Positions 51,607-60,683 of a stretch of 64,000 bases of DNA are shown piece by piece. The DNA is from Candidatus Aminicenantes bacterium UBA6228 (GTDB lineage Bacteria; Acidobacteriota; Aminicenantia; Aminicenantales; Saccharicenantaceae). Position numbers and translations under genes: made by a program. Under the pieces are notes generated by a model, which did no database searches, was not told the origin of the DNA, and worked only from the letters and a program-made list of their open reading frames with translations. Position 1 is the first letter of the stretch; each line of letters begins with the position of its first letter. The stretch lies in contig DJWO01000009.1 in the NCBI GenBank assembly GCA_002441005.1, positions 476,571 to 540,570 on the forward strand, written 5' to 3'.

Positions 51607-52094
51607 ATTGCCGTAAAGCTGAAAAATTAATATCTAAACAGCTTGATAACCGGCTGGAAGCCAGTGAGTCTGCCTGGCTCAACGCTCATCTTAAGATCTG
51701 CCCTGCCTGTGCCCGTTTAGCTTTGGAATATCAGAAGTTAAAAAACCTGTCGGCCGAGCTTAGAATTGAGGCCGAGCCTTCTCCCTATTTTAGCGAGAGG
51801 GTATCAGCCAGGTTATCTTCTGAACCGAAACCTTCTATCTGGGCAGTTGTTGAAAAGTGGTATGCCAGGGCCATTCCTGTCTTCCTGGTTACGGCTACCC
51901 TGCTGGTTGGCCTGCTGTTCCTTATGCAACCAGCGGAGCCAGAGCTAAGCCAGTCTGAAATGTTGCTTTTCCAGAACCAGAGTCCCCTCAAAGAAATGCA
52001 GGCTTTTTTTGACGAGGAGAAGCCAGAGAACCGGCAATTAAAACTATTATTTGCCGGACTGGAAAACCTGGATAGTTATCAGGGAGATAAATGA
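51603..52094 (+). CDS. Zinc-finger (zf-HC2) transmembrane anti-sigma factor
   Basis: 163 residues. The zinc site is formed by C3 and H29-xxx-C33-xx-C36 (MNCRKAE, HLKICPAC). A single membrane helix (about 91-108, IPVFLVTATLLVGLLFLM) separates the cytoplasmic sigma-binding domain from a ~50-residue periplasmic tail. It would hold the ECF factor inactive until a signal arrives. It overlaps both neighbours by ATGA. Confidence 0.85.
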   Translation: MNCRKAEKLISKQLDNRLEASESAWLNAHLKICPACARLALEYQKLKNLSAELRIEAEPSPYFSERVSARLSSEPKPSIWAVVEKWYARAIPVFLVTATLLVGLLFLMQPAEPELSQSEMLLFQNQSPLKEMQAFFDEEKPENRQLKLLFAGLENLDSYQGDK

Positions 52095-52552
52095 GGTCAA
52101 TAATGAAAAATAAATATAAACTCTGGGTTGCTTTATCAATGATTGTAGTCTTCGGCCTGGGAATTGCGGTCGGAGTCTTTGGCGACAGAGCCTATCTCAA
52201 AAAGAACAGGCCTAAGCCAGGTCAGAGGCCAGAACCGTTTCCTACAGTCGAAGTCATGGCCCGGGAGCTTCAGCTGACGCCTGAACAGAAAGCCAGACTG
52301 AAAGAGGTTTTCAAACAGAGCGAAATGCGTTTTGAAGCCTTCGGGAAAGAAATCCATAGCCATCTACAGGAGCTACGCGGCCAGTTGAAAACCGACATTG
52401 ATAGTGTCCTGACTCCTGAGCAGCAAAAAAAGATGCAGGAGATGATGGACCGCTATATGGAGCGGAGGAAAAAAGCCTCTCCGGATCGGCGCCGTGAAAA
52501 AACTAATGATCAAATGCCACCCAATGAGGAGAATAAAGGAGATAGAAGATGA
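52091..52552 (+). CDS. Spy/CpxP/CnrX-like periplasmic LTxxQ protein
   Basis: 153 residues. An N-terminal signal anchor (about 8-30) precedes a helical periplasmic domain with two LTPEQ motifs (LQLTPEQKARL and VLTPEQQKKM). These mark the Spy/CpxP/metal-resistance family. An HSH and several methionines lie between and after them and could bind metal. The highly charged tail is Lys/Arg/Glu-rich. Its position after sigma/anti-sigma resembles the CnrX metal sensor in cnrYXH. It overlaps macA by ATGA. Confidence 0.78.
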   Translation: MRSIMKNKYKLWVALSMIVVFGLGIAVGVFGDRAYLKKNRPKPGQRPEPFPTVEVMARELQLTPEQKARLKEVFKQSEMRFEAFGKEIHSHLQELRGQLKTDIDSVLTPEQQKKMQEMMDRYMERRKKASPDRRREKTNDQMPPNEENKGDRR

Positions 52553-53880
52553 AAAAGAGGAATCTAATCATCATCGCGATTGTGGCGATCGCAGTTTTAG
52601 TTGTTGGTTTTACCCTGATTGGTAAGAGTTCTAACAACAAGCCAAAATACCGTCTGGAAAAGGTAGCCCGCGGAGACATAGAAATGGTGGTGACTGCCAC
52701 CGGCACTTTGAATCCGGTTGTCCTGGTTGATGTCGGTAGCCAGGTTTCAGGCAAAATAGAAAAAATTTATGTAGATTTTAATTCGAAAGTAAAAGAGGGC
52801 GACCTGCTGGCCGAACTTGACCAGTCTCAGATTGAGGCCCAGATAGAACAAAATCAGGCTAATTACCAGAGCTCAATGTCTTCGGTGGAAAGAGCTAAAG
52901 TATCTCTGGAAATAGCTCAAAAGAACTATGAAAGAGCTCTGAGTCTTTATGAAAAAAATCTCATTGCTTCTCAGGAAAAAGATACAGCTGAAGCCACTTA
53001 TCTCCAGGCTAAAGCCGATCTCGTTTCAGCCGAAGCCAGAGCAGCTCAAGCTAGATATCAACTTGATGCCAGCAAGGTCAATCTTGGTTACACCATCATC
53101 AAATCACCGATTGACGGAGTGGTTATCTCCAGAAACATCAACGTCGGCCAGACAGTTGCGGCCAGCTTTCAGGCGCCTGTTCTTTTTCAAATTGCTAATG
53201 ATCTGGCCAAAATGCAGGTCGAATGCCTGGTAGATGAAGCGGATGTGGGCGGCGTTAAGGAAGGCCAGAAGGTTAAATTCACGGTTGAAGCTTATCCCAG
53301 GGATGTTTTCTGGGGAACAGTCAGACAGGTTAGATATGCAGCCCTGGTTCAGTCCAATGTAGTCTCTTATACAGCCGTTATGGATGTCGATAATTCAAGT
53401 CTGAAACTTCTGCCAGGGATGACGGCCACCTGCTCGATTATCGTCGAGGAGGCTAAGAATATCCTGCGGGTTCCCAATACCGCTTTACGTTTTAACCCCA
53501 GCTTGAAGCAAGAGGAATTACAGAAACTGATGAAGGCAGCTTTTGAGGAAATGGCGGCTGCCCGGCAGCAGTCAGGACAGGGCAGGCCAGCGGCTGGCGG
53601 CAGCCAGGGCCAAATGGGACAAAGGCCAGGCCTGACGGCTAGTATGCCCGGAGCTTCTGGTCAGCAGACCCAGCGAAGAACCCCGCCCAAAGTCTGGGCC
53701 TTAGATGAAAAGGGAAATTTAAAAGTAATCTTGGTCAGGACCGGCATGACTGATACTAACTATACTGAAATCGTGGGAGGCAGCCTGAAAGAAGGAGATG
53801 AGGTGATTGTCGGCTTGCTGACTGCTTCCTCCACCACCCAGCAGGGTCAGCGTCCGGGCGGTCCCATGTTCAGATTTTAA
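52549..53880 (+). CDS. macA: MacA-type periplasmic adaptor (HlyD/RND family)
   Basis: 443 residues. One N-terminal membrane anchor (5-23) is followed by a lipoyl half (VDVGSQVSGKIEKIYVDFNSKVKEGD), a coiled-coil hairpin (about 85-165) and a second lipoyl half (YTIIKSPIDGVVISRNINVGQTV). A beta-barrel domain follows. A Gln/Gly/Pro-rich insert (about 335-375) breaks the membrane-proximal domain. It links the MacB transporter to the TolC channel. The ATG follows AAAGGAG. Confidence 0.88.
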   Translation: MKKRNLIIIAIVAIAVLVVGFTLIGKSSNNKPKYRLEKVARGDIEMVVTATGTLNPVVLVDVGSQVSGKIEKIYVDFNSKVKEGDLLAELDQSQIEAQIEQNQANYQSSMSSVERAKVSLEIAQKNYERALSLYEKNLIASQEKDTAEATYLQAKADLVSAEARAAQARYQLDASKVNLGYTIIKSPIDGVVISRNINVGQTVAASFQAPVLFQIANDLAKMQVECLVDEADVGGVKEGQKVKFTVEAYPRDVFWGTVRQVRYAALVQSNVVSYTAVMDVDNSSLKLLPGMTATCSIIVEEAKNILRVPNTALRFNPSLKQEELQKLMKAAFEEMAAARQQSGQGRPAAGGSQGQMGQRPGLTASMPGASGQQTQRRTPPKVWALDEKGNLKVILVRTGMTDTNYTEIVGGSLKEGDEVIVGLLTASSTTQQGQRPGGPMFRF

Positions 53881-53914
53881 AGTTTAAGTTTAGCTGGAGT
53901 TAACAGGAAATAAA

Positions 53915-54640
53915 ATGGATGAAAAGATAATTGTCTTAGAGAATATCGTCAGAATTTATCAGATCGGCGAAGTGGAAGTTCAAGCCCTGAAGGGTATTTC
54001 CTACAGTATAGACAGATCCGAATTCCTGGCGATTATGGGGCCCTCGGGCTCAGGGAAAACCACTTTAATGAGCATCGTGGGCCTCCTTGACCGTCCGACT
54101 GCTGGCCGTTATTGTCTGGAAGGTGAAGATGTCTCTTCACTCAGCCCGGACAGAATGGCTGCTATCCGGAACAAGAAAATTGGTTTTGTTTTCCAGAACT
54201 TTAATCTCCTGTCGCGAACCACTGCTCTTGAAAATGTGGAATTGCCTTTGCTCTACAGTAACATGAACAACCGGGAATCAAAGGAAAGAGCTCTGGCCGC
54301 TCTGGCCAACGTCGGGCTTACAGGCTGGGAGTATCACCGGACGAATCAACTGTCCGGCGGCCAGATGCAAAGAGTGGCTATTGCCCGGGCTCTGGTTAAC
54401 GAACCTTCCATCATCCTGGCCGATGAGCCTACCGGCAACCTTGATTCCAGGAATGGCGCCGAGATCATGGATATTTTTACCCGGCTCAACAAGGAACAGA
54501 AAATTACCCTGGTCATGGTGACTCACGACCCGGTGATCGCCTCTTATGCCAGAAGGCGGTTGTATCTCAGAGATGGTCTGATCATCAGGGAAGAAGTCAA
54601 TGGCCAGGCTAATAGCCAGGCCTCAGTGCAAGGAGGATAA
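53915..54640 (+). CDS. MacB-type ABC transporter ATP-binding protein
   Basis: 241 residues, LolD/MacB group. Walker A is GPSGSGKTT at 42-50, the signature is LSGGQMQRVAIARA, and Walker B is IILADEPTGNLD. It powers the FtsX-type permease encoded next. In E. coli MacB these two parts are one protein; here they are separate genes. Confidence 0.92.
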   Translation: MDEKIIVLENIVRIYQIGEVEVQALKGISYSIDRSEFLAIMGPSGSGKTTLMSIVGLLDRPTAGRYCLEGEDVSSLSPDRMAAIRNKKIGFVFQNFNLLSRTTALENVELPLLYSNMNNRESKERALAALANVGLTGWEYHRTNQLSGGQMQRVAIARALVNEPSIILADEPTGNLDSRNGAEIMDIFTRLNKEQKITLVMVTHDPVIASYARRRLYLRDGLIIREEVNGQANSQASVQGG

Positions 54641-54642
54641 TC

Positions 54643-55869
54643 GTGAAGATTTTACGGATATTACAGGTCTCTTTTCGGGCGCTGACCCGTAATAAAATGA
54701 GGTCGTTTCTAACGATTTTAGGGATTATTATCGGGGTCGCAGCTGTTATTGCCATGGTCAGTGTCGGTGAAGGTGCTAGGAAAGGGATTCAGGACAGATT
54801 TGCCTCCATGGGCACCAATCTCTTATTTGTTCAGCCGGGAAGCCGCCAGTTCCATGGAGTCCAGACCGGGGCCGGTGGTTATGTTAATTTAAAACCGGAA
54901 GATGCGGTGGCTATTGAACAAAACTGTGAGGCCGTAGCGGCTGTCTCTCCCTCCATCAGTACCAGGGCTCAGGTAGTTTATGCCAACAAAAACTGGAATA
55001 CCCAGATTCAGGGCACAGGTGAAAAGTTCCCGGAAGTCAGATCATGGGATGTTTCGGAAGGTAACTATTTTGACGAAACTCAGGTAGCGGCTGCAGCTAA
55101 AGTCTGCGTTCTGGGCAACCTGGTCAAGCAGAACCTGTTTGAAGATGAAGACCCGATTGGCAAAACGATTAGAATCAATAAAATTCCCTTTAAAGTCATA
55201 GGGGTGCTGGAAAGCAAAGGTGAACAGGGCGGCTTTTTTAACCGGGATGATATGATTGCTGCCCCTTATACTACTGTCATGAGAAGATTGAGGGGTGTTG
55301 ATTATATTAGTTCTATTGATGTTGAAGCCGTTTCGGCCGACATGACCGACGAAGCTCAAACCCAGATAACAGAGCTTATACGGGAAAGGCACAGGATTGC
55401 TCCAGGAGCTGATGATGATTTTCAGGTTAGAAATATGACTGATGTGGCCGAGAGCGCAGCCGAATCAAGCCAGATCATGACCATTCTGCTGGGCTCAATT
55501 GCCGGCATCTCCTTGATTGTGGGCGGCATCGGCATTATGAACATTATGTTAGTTTCAGTCACAGAAAGAATCCGGGAAATTGGCATCCGTCTGGCGGTTG
55601 GAGCCCGGGAAAAAGATATCCTGTTGCAGTTCTTGATTGAAGCTGTTGCTCTGAGTGTTGGCGGTGGTTTGATTGGTATTATCATCGGGATTGGCGTTTC
55701 CAGGCTGATGAAGTATGTTCCCTCTTTCCAGGGGATTACCACCGTGGTCACTCCCGGCTCGATTCTTTTAGCTTTCCTGTTTTCGGCTTCGGTCGGTATC
55801 TTCTTTGGCTATTACCCGGCGAGAAAAGCCAGCCGGCTCGATCCTATCGAAGCGCTTCGCTATGAATAA
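54643..55869 (+). CDS. MacB-type ABC transporter permease (FtsX domain)
   Basis: 408 residues. One N-terminal helix (about 19-42) is followed by a large periplasmic MacB_PCD domain (about 45-250) and three C-terminal helices of the FtsX domain. GIGIMNIMLVSVTERIREIGIRLAVGAR is the family signature. It starts with GTG at 54643 behind AAGGAGG. It uses ATP hydrolysis outside the membrane path to push substrates into the MacA-TolC conduit. Confidence 0.92.
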   Translation: MKILRILQVSFRALTRNKMRSFLTILGIIIGVAAVIAMVSVGEGARKGIQDRFASMGTNLLFVQPGSRQFHGVQTGAGGYVNLKPEDAVAIEQNCEAVAAVSPSISTRAQVVYANKNWNTQIQGTGEKFPEVRSWDVSEGNYFDETQVAAAAKVCVLGNLVKQNLFEDEDPIGKTIRINKIPFKVIGVLESKGEQGGFFNRDDMIAAPYTTVMRRLRGVDYISSIDVEAVSADMTDEAQTQITELIRERHRIAPGADDDFQVRNMTDVAESAAESSQIMTILLGSIAGISLIVGGIGIMNIMLVSVTERIREIGIRLAVGAREKDILLQFLIEAVALSVGGGLIGIIIGIGVSRLMKYVPSFQGITTVVTPGSILLAFLFSASVGIFFGYYPARKASRLDPIEALRYE

Positions 55870-55928
55870 AACCGGGAAAATTTTGAATAGCCCGAGATAA
55901 TGTGTACCCGAAAAGTGGAGGATCAGAA

Positions 55929-57500
55929 ATGAAGAAAGTAATCAAAGTTATAGGTTTGTTTCTCTGGCTGGCTCTGGCTGGCAGCCTGCTGGTCTGGGCC
56001 CAGGAAGCACAGCCATTGAAGCTGACCCTGGAAGACTGTATCCTGCGGACGATGCAAAACAATCTTGGCGTTACTATCCAGAAACTCAGTCCGGAAATTT
56101 CGGCAGCAGCTCTGTCGAAATCAAAAGAAAAATTTTATCCAACCATGCAGTTTGGTTATACGAAGAGGAGTAATAAGAATCCTTCCTATTCTGGCCTGGA
56201 AGCGGTGGAGAGTTATAAGACTGATTATAATGACCTCAACGGCCAGGTATCTCAGTTTATTCCTTTCGGCGGAACTTTGAATATCAGCCTTGATACTTAT
56301 AAAAGTTCCACCACCCAGAATTATCAAACCTGGAATCCACGCTATTACAGCACGCTGCGCTTTGATTTTAGCCAGCCCCTCCTGCAAAATTTTGGCCTGG
56401 ATATAAGCAAAAAAGAAATTATTATTGCTCAAAGAGGACTTGAGTCGTCCTGGGCTCAAACTGAGTCATCATTGATGAACACTATTTATTCAGCTGAACA
56501 GGCCTACTGGAACCTGGTCTATGCTATTGAAGATTTAAAGGTCAAGCAGGAATCATTGAAACTGGCTAAGGAACTCCTGGACAAAAACCAGAGGTCAGTA
56601 GAAATCGGCACGCTGGCCCCTCTTGATGTCCTCAGCGCCGAGTCGGAAGTAGCAACCAGAGAAGCTGATATTATTAAGGCTGAGGTAGCAGTCAGAAATG
56701 CTGAAGACCAGCTCTGGGTCTTGATGAATATAGCCGATGATGAAAAGAAGCAATATACGACCATAGAGCCAGTTGATCTGCCAAAGTATGAACAAAAAGT
56801 TATGTCACTGGATGAAGCTGTTTCGATGGCCCTGGAGAACCGGCCAGACCTGCGGAATCTCAGAATTAGTGCTGATACCCAGATGTTCAATCTGAAAGTA
56901 GCCAAAAATCAGTTGCTGCCGGCTCTAAATCTGGTAGCTTCTTATTATAGCCCCGGTCTTTCCGGTACCCAGCTGATTTATCAGGATAATAACCCGCTAA
57001 CCGGGATCATCGTTGGCACCATCCCCGGGCCGAGAAGCCAGTCTTTAAAGGATTCCTTCAAACTGAAAAATGACAACTGGTCTGTTGGGTTGACACTGAA
57101 TATACCTCTTAGTAATGCTATCTCCAGGGCCAGTGTTGCTCAGGCCCGGCTAAATTTCCAGCAAGCCTCCCTCAATCTAAAACAACAGGAACAGCAGGCC
57201 ATGCTGGAAGTCAAAACTGCTCTGAGAACAGTTGAAGCTAATATGAAAGGTGTTCAGGCTTATAAATCCGCCCGGGAATTGCAGACCCAAAAACTGGCTG
57301 CCGAGGAAGAAAAGCTTAAGGTTGGGCAGAGCACTAATTATACTGTGCTGCAATATCAACGGGATCTGGCCGCGGCCCGGAGCTCAGAGCTTAAAGCTAT
57401 TATTGATTATAATGTGTCGGTAGCTAATCTGGAGAAAGCCCTGGGCTTAAGCCTCAAGAACCGCAATATTAAACTGACTGAAATGCCAAATTCTAACTGA
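55929..57500 (+). CDS. TolC-family outer-membrane efflux channel
   Basis: 523 residues from the ATG at 55929, with GGAGG upstream (an earlier start at 55902 adds nine residues). A signal peptide (ending near WAQEAQP) is followed by two OEP repeats with long helices. Features include LTLEDCILRTMQNN and AVSMALENRPDLRNL, which are typical repeat starts. It completes the MacAB-TolC tripartite exporter. A strong terminator follows at 57530-57574. Confidence 0.9.
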   Translation: MKKVIKVIGLFLWLALAGSLLVWAQEAQPLKLTLEDCILRTMQNNLGVTIQKLSPEISAAALSKSKEKFYPTMQFGYTKRSNKNPSYSGLEAVESYKTDYNDLNGQVSQFIPFGGTLNISLDTYKSSTTQNYQTWNPRYYSTLRFDFSQPLLQNFGLDISKKEIIIAQRGLESSWAQTESSLMNTIYSAEQAYWNLVYAIEDLKVKQESLKLAKELLDKNQRSVEIGTLAPLDVLSAESEVATREADIIKAEVAVRNAEDQLWVLMNIADDEKKQYTTIEPVDLPKYEQKVMSLDEAVSMALENRPDLRNLRISADTQMFNLKVAKNQLLPALNLVASYYSPGLSGTQLIYQDNNPLTGIIVGTIPGPRSQSLKDSFKLKNDNWSVGLTLNIPLSNAISRASVAQARLNFQQASLNLKQQEQQAMLEVKTALRTVEANMKGVQAYKSARELQTQKLAAEEEKLKVGQSTNYTVLQYQRDLAAARSSELKAIIDYNVSVANLEKALGLSLKNRNIKLTEMPNSN

Positions 57501-57529
57501 GACAGCTCTGCCTGTAAATTCTCTGATAG

Positions 57530-57574
57530 AAGGCCGGCCGGATCAATGGTTATTGATCAGACCGGCCTTTTTTT
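57530..57574 (+). terminator. Strong intrinsic terminator of the sigma-mac-tolC operon
   Basis: AAGGCCGG (57530-57537) pairs with CCGGCCTT (57562-57569). An inner stem GATCAAT/ATTGATC (57541-57547 with 57552-57558) closes the loop, and a seven-T run (57568-57574) follows. The 3' arm lies within the last codons of the convergent czcA gene. Confidence 0.85.
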
Positions 57575-60500
57575 ATCAGCTGTTTTCTCATCAGCCATTG
57601 ATAAAATACAGGCAGGACAAGCATGGTCAGGATGGTAGAGGTAACCAGTCCGCCAATGACCACAATGGCTAAGGGCCGCTGGACCTCAGCCCCGGGGCCC
57701 TGAGCGAAAATGAGAGGGACTAAGCCGAGAAGAGTGGTGGTGGCGGTCATCAACACCGGCCTGAGCCTTCTCTGGGCGCCGGTGATGATAGCTTCCTGGA
57801 GAGACCGGCCCTCGGCCAGCAGCTGCTGAAAATAGGTGATAAGAACTACGCCGTTTAATACCGCTATCCCCATCAAAGCTATGAAGCCAACCGAAGCCGG
57901 TACTGATAAATATGAGCCTGATATCCATAGAGAGAAAATCCCTCCGATCAGAGCAAAAGGTAAATTGAGCAGCACCAGTCCGGCCAGTTTAAAAGAATCA
58001 AAAGTCGAAAAAAGCAGGAAGAAAACGAGACAGATAGTCAAAGGCACAATTATGGCCAGCCGCCTCATGGCCCTTTGCTGGTTTTCAAACTGGCCACCCC
58101 ATTCCAGCCGGTAGCCTTCTGGCAGGCTGACTTTTTCTTTGATCTTCTGCCTGGCCTCCGTGACGAATCCGCCCAGGTCCCGGTCAGAAACATTAACTTC
58201 GATGCCGATTCTCCTGAAACCGGCTTCCCGGCTGATTTCCGCCGGGCCTTCTTCGATGCCGATTCTGGCCAGCTGACCAAGGGGAATCCGGTAGCCGGCC
58301 GGGACATCAACCAGCAGGTCTTTCAGATTGTCAATCGAATTTCTTTTATCTTCAGGGTAGCGAATGACCAGATCATACATCCTCTCGCCTTCATAAATGG
58401 TGGTAGCAGCCTTACCGCCGATAGCGATCCCGACCAGATTAAGCACCTCAGCTGCTCGCAAGCCATATTTTTTTAAACTGTTCCTATCGATATCAATTAT
58501 CATATAGGGCTGCCCGGATATCCTTTCTACCACCAGGTCTGTAACTCCCCTGGTTTGAGCTACTATCCGGGCGATTTCCTCGGCTTTGTTCTTCAAGATG
58601 TCAAGGTCATCGCCAAAAAGCTTGATGATTAACTGGGCCCTGGTCCCGGCCACCAGTTCATCTATCCGGCAGGCGATTGGCTGGCTGAAAGCAAAAGAAA
58701 TACCAGGTACGTCGGAAATAGCCTGCCTCATCTTATCGGTTAATTCTTCTCGGCTTCGGGCTGAAACCCACTCCGACCTCGGCCGGAGAGAGCCCACAAA
58801 ACCGGTTTTCTCCACTCCCCTGGCCTCTAAAGCAATGCCAGTCTGGCCGGTTCTGGAAACAATCGTTTCCAGCTCCGGAAACTTTTTTAACCTTTTCTCT
58901 ATCTCACCGGTAGTGGCCATAGCCTGGCTCAATGAAACTCCAGGCAGCATCTGAAAATCCATATCAAAAGCACCTTCATCCATGATCGGCATGAATTCCC
59001 GGCCAAGGTGAGGGCCAAGATAAATAGTTACTCCCAGCAGGCAGAGCATCGCCACGACGACTAACCGGCCATGCTTAAGAGCAAATCTAATAAGAGGAGT
59101 ATAGAGCCGGTTTAACCAGGCTATTAAACCATCCTCTTTTAAACCATCCTCTTTACTCCGCCTGGGTTTTAGCAGAAGATAGGCAAGTCCCGGGATGATC
59201 AGCAGGGAAATAGTCAAAGAACATAAGATGGCAATAGATAATGACAGGGCTAAAGGAGAAAACATTTTTCCCTCTATTCCCTGCAGGCTTAATAGAGGAA
59301 GAAAAGTTAGAGCGATGATTAATTCTCCAAAGATGCTTGGTTTCCGGACTTCAATAATGGCTTTGAAAAAAGTTGGTTCATCTTTTAACCCCGTTTCAGC
59401 CAGATGGCGCTGGATATTTTCAACCTGAATAATAGCGGCATCGATCATCATGCCAATCGAAATAGCTAATCCCCCGAGCGTCATCAAATTAGCGGTCAGC
59501 CCGGCTTGTTTCATGACGACGAAGGTCAGAAGAACAGTTAAGGGCAGAGCCAGGACGGCGACCAAAGAGCTGCGAAAACTCCGGAGAAAGACGAATAAGA
59601 CCAGAACAACGAGAAGAGCCCCGATAAGCAAGGCCTCGACGATCGTCCTGATACTGGCGGTGACAATATCGGTCCTTTTATAAAATGGAACTATTTTCAA
59701 TCCGTCAGGCAGCAACTGGCTGGAGTTAATCTCTTCGACCTTTTTCTCAATTCTTCTGGTTACTTCCTGGCTATTTTCTCCAGCCAGCATCAAGACAATA
59801 CCGCCCACGGCTTCAGTTTCTCCATTTTTTATGGCTCCCCCCTGGCGGATAGCCTGTCCTTCTTCGACCTGAGCCACATCCCGAAGGGCAACCTGGGCTC
59901 CGTGGTCTGTTTTTAGAATGGTTTCATTAATATCTTCCAGTCGGCGGAAAAGGCCGGTGCCGCGGACAATGAATTGCTGCTCTCCCCTTTCCACTATGTT
60001 GCCGCCAGTGTTTAAATTATTGCTCTGAATAGCTTCAACAATATCCTCTAAGGTCAGATCATATTTGACTAATTTTTCGGGCTGCACTTTTACCAGATAT
60101 TGCTTGATATAACCGCCGAAGGAATTAACTTCGCTTACTCCCTCCAGGCTCTTAAAAAAAGGAGAAACCACCCAGTCCTGAACCGTTCTTAATTCGGTCA
60201 GATATTTAATCTGGTCCTGGTCATTAGCCGGGACCTTTCCCTCCAGAGTATATTGATAGATTTCACCCATGGGTGTGGCAATCGGCCCCAGGGTAATTTC
60301 TACCTGCTCGGGTACTTTTTCCTTAGCCTCGGTTAATCTTTCAAAAGCTTGCTGGCGGGCAAAATAAAGGTCAGTCTTATCTTCGAAAACAGCGGTCACC
60401 ACTGATAATCCAAACCTGGAGATCGAACGTAGCTGCTTTAGTCTGGGCAGGCCGCGGAGGGTGGTTTCGAGGGGAAAGGTGACAAACTTTTCGACTTCAT

Positions 60501-60675
60501 AGGGCGAATAACCAGGGGCTGAAGCCAGTATTTCTACCTGGACACTGGTTATGTCGGGGAAAGCATCAACCGGGATAGTAAGAAAAGAATAAATTCCGGC
60601 ACCCGTAATAAGCAGGATGAGAATTACGACCAGCAGGTGCTCTCTTAAAGAAAAACTTATCAGCTTGTCAATCAT
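57550..60675 (-). CDS. czcA: CzcA/CusA-type heavy-metal efflux RND pump
   Basis: 1041 residues, the usual size. Twelve membrane helices and two large periplasmic loops (PN/PC) are apparent. The N-terminal VDAFPDITSVQVEI is typical of heavy-metal RNDs. The fourth helix LGGLAISIGMMIDAAIIQVEN resembles the CusA/SilA-like sequence more than the Co/Zn CzcA form, so the metal (Cu/Ag or divalent) is uncertain. It expels metal using the proton gradient, with CzcB and CzcC. The stop lies inside the terminator of the opposite operon. Confidence 0.9.
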   Translation of the reverse strand: MIDKLISFSLREHLLVVILILLITGAGIYSFLTIPVDAFPDITSVQVEILASAPGYSPYEVEKFVTFPLETTLRGLPRLKQLRSISRFGLSVVTAVFEDKTDLYFARQQAFERLTEAKEKVPEQVEITLGPIATPMGEIYQYTLEGKVPANDQDQIKYLTELRTVQDWVVSPFFKSLEGVSEVNSFGGYIKQYLVKVQPEKLVKYDLTLEDIVEAIQSNNLNTGGNIVERGEQQFIVRGTGLFRRLEDINETILKTDHGAQVALRDVAQVEEGQAIRQGGAIKNGETEAVGGIVLMLAGENSQEVTRRIEKKVEEINSSQLLPDGLKIVPFYKRTDIVTASIRTIVEALLIGALLVVLVLFVFLRSFRSSLVAVLALPLTVLLTFVVMKQAGLTANLMTLGGLAISIGMMIDAAIIQVENIQRHLAETGLKDEPTFFKAIIEVRKPSIFGELIIALTFLPLLSLQGIEGKMFSPLALSLSIAILCSLTISLLIIPGLAYLLLKPRRSKEDGLKEDGLIAWLNRLYTPLIRFALKHGRLVVVAMLCLLGVTIYLGPHLGREFMPIMDEGAFDMDFQMLPGVSLSQAMATTGEIEKRLKKFPELETIVSRTGQTGIALEARGVEKTGFVGSLRPRSEWVSARSREELTDKMRQAISDVPGISFAFSQPIACRIDELVAGTRAQLIIKLFGDDLDILKNKAEEIARIVAQTRGVTDLVVERISGQPYMIIDIDRNSLKKYGLRAAEVLNLVGIAIGGKAATTIYEGERMYDLVIRYPEDKRNSIDNLKDLLVDVPAGYRIPLGQLARIGIEEGPAEISREAGFRRIGIEVNVSDRDLGGFVTEARQKIKEKVSLPEGYRLEWGGQFENQQRAMRRLAIIVPLTICLVFFLLFSTFDSFKLAGLVLLNLPFALIGGIFSLWISGSYLSVPASVGFIALMGIAVLNGVVLITYFQQLLAEGRSLQEAIITGAQRRLRPVLMTATTTLLGLVPLIFAQGPGAEVQRPLAIVVIGGLVTSTILTMLVLPVFYQWLMRKQLIKKGRSDQ

Positions 60676-60683
60676 CTGGTGTC

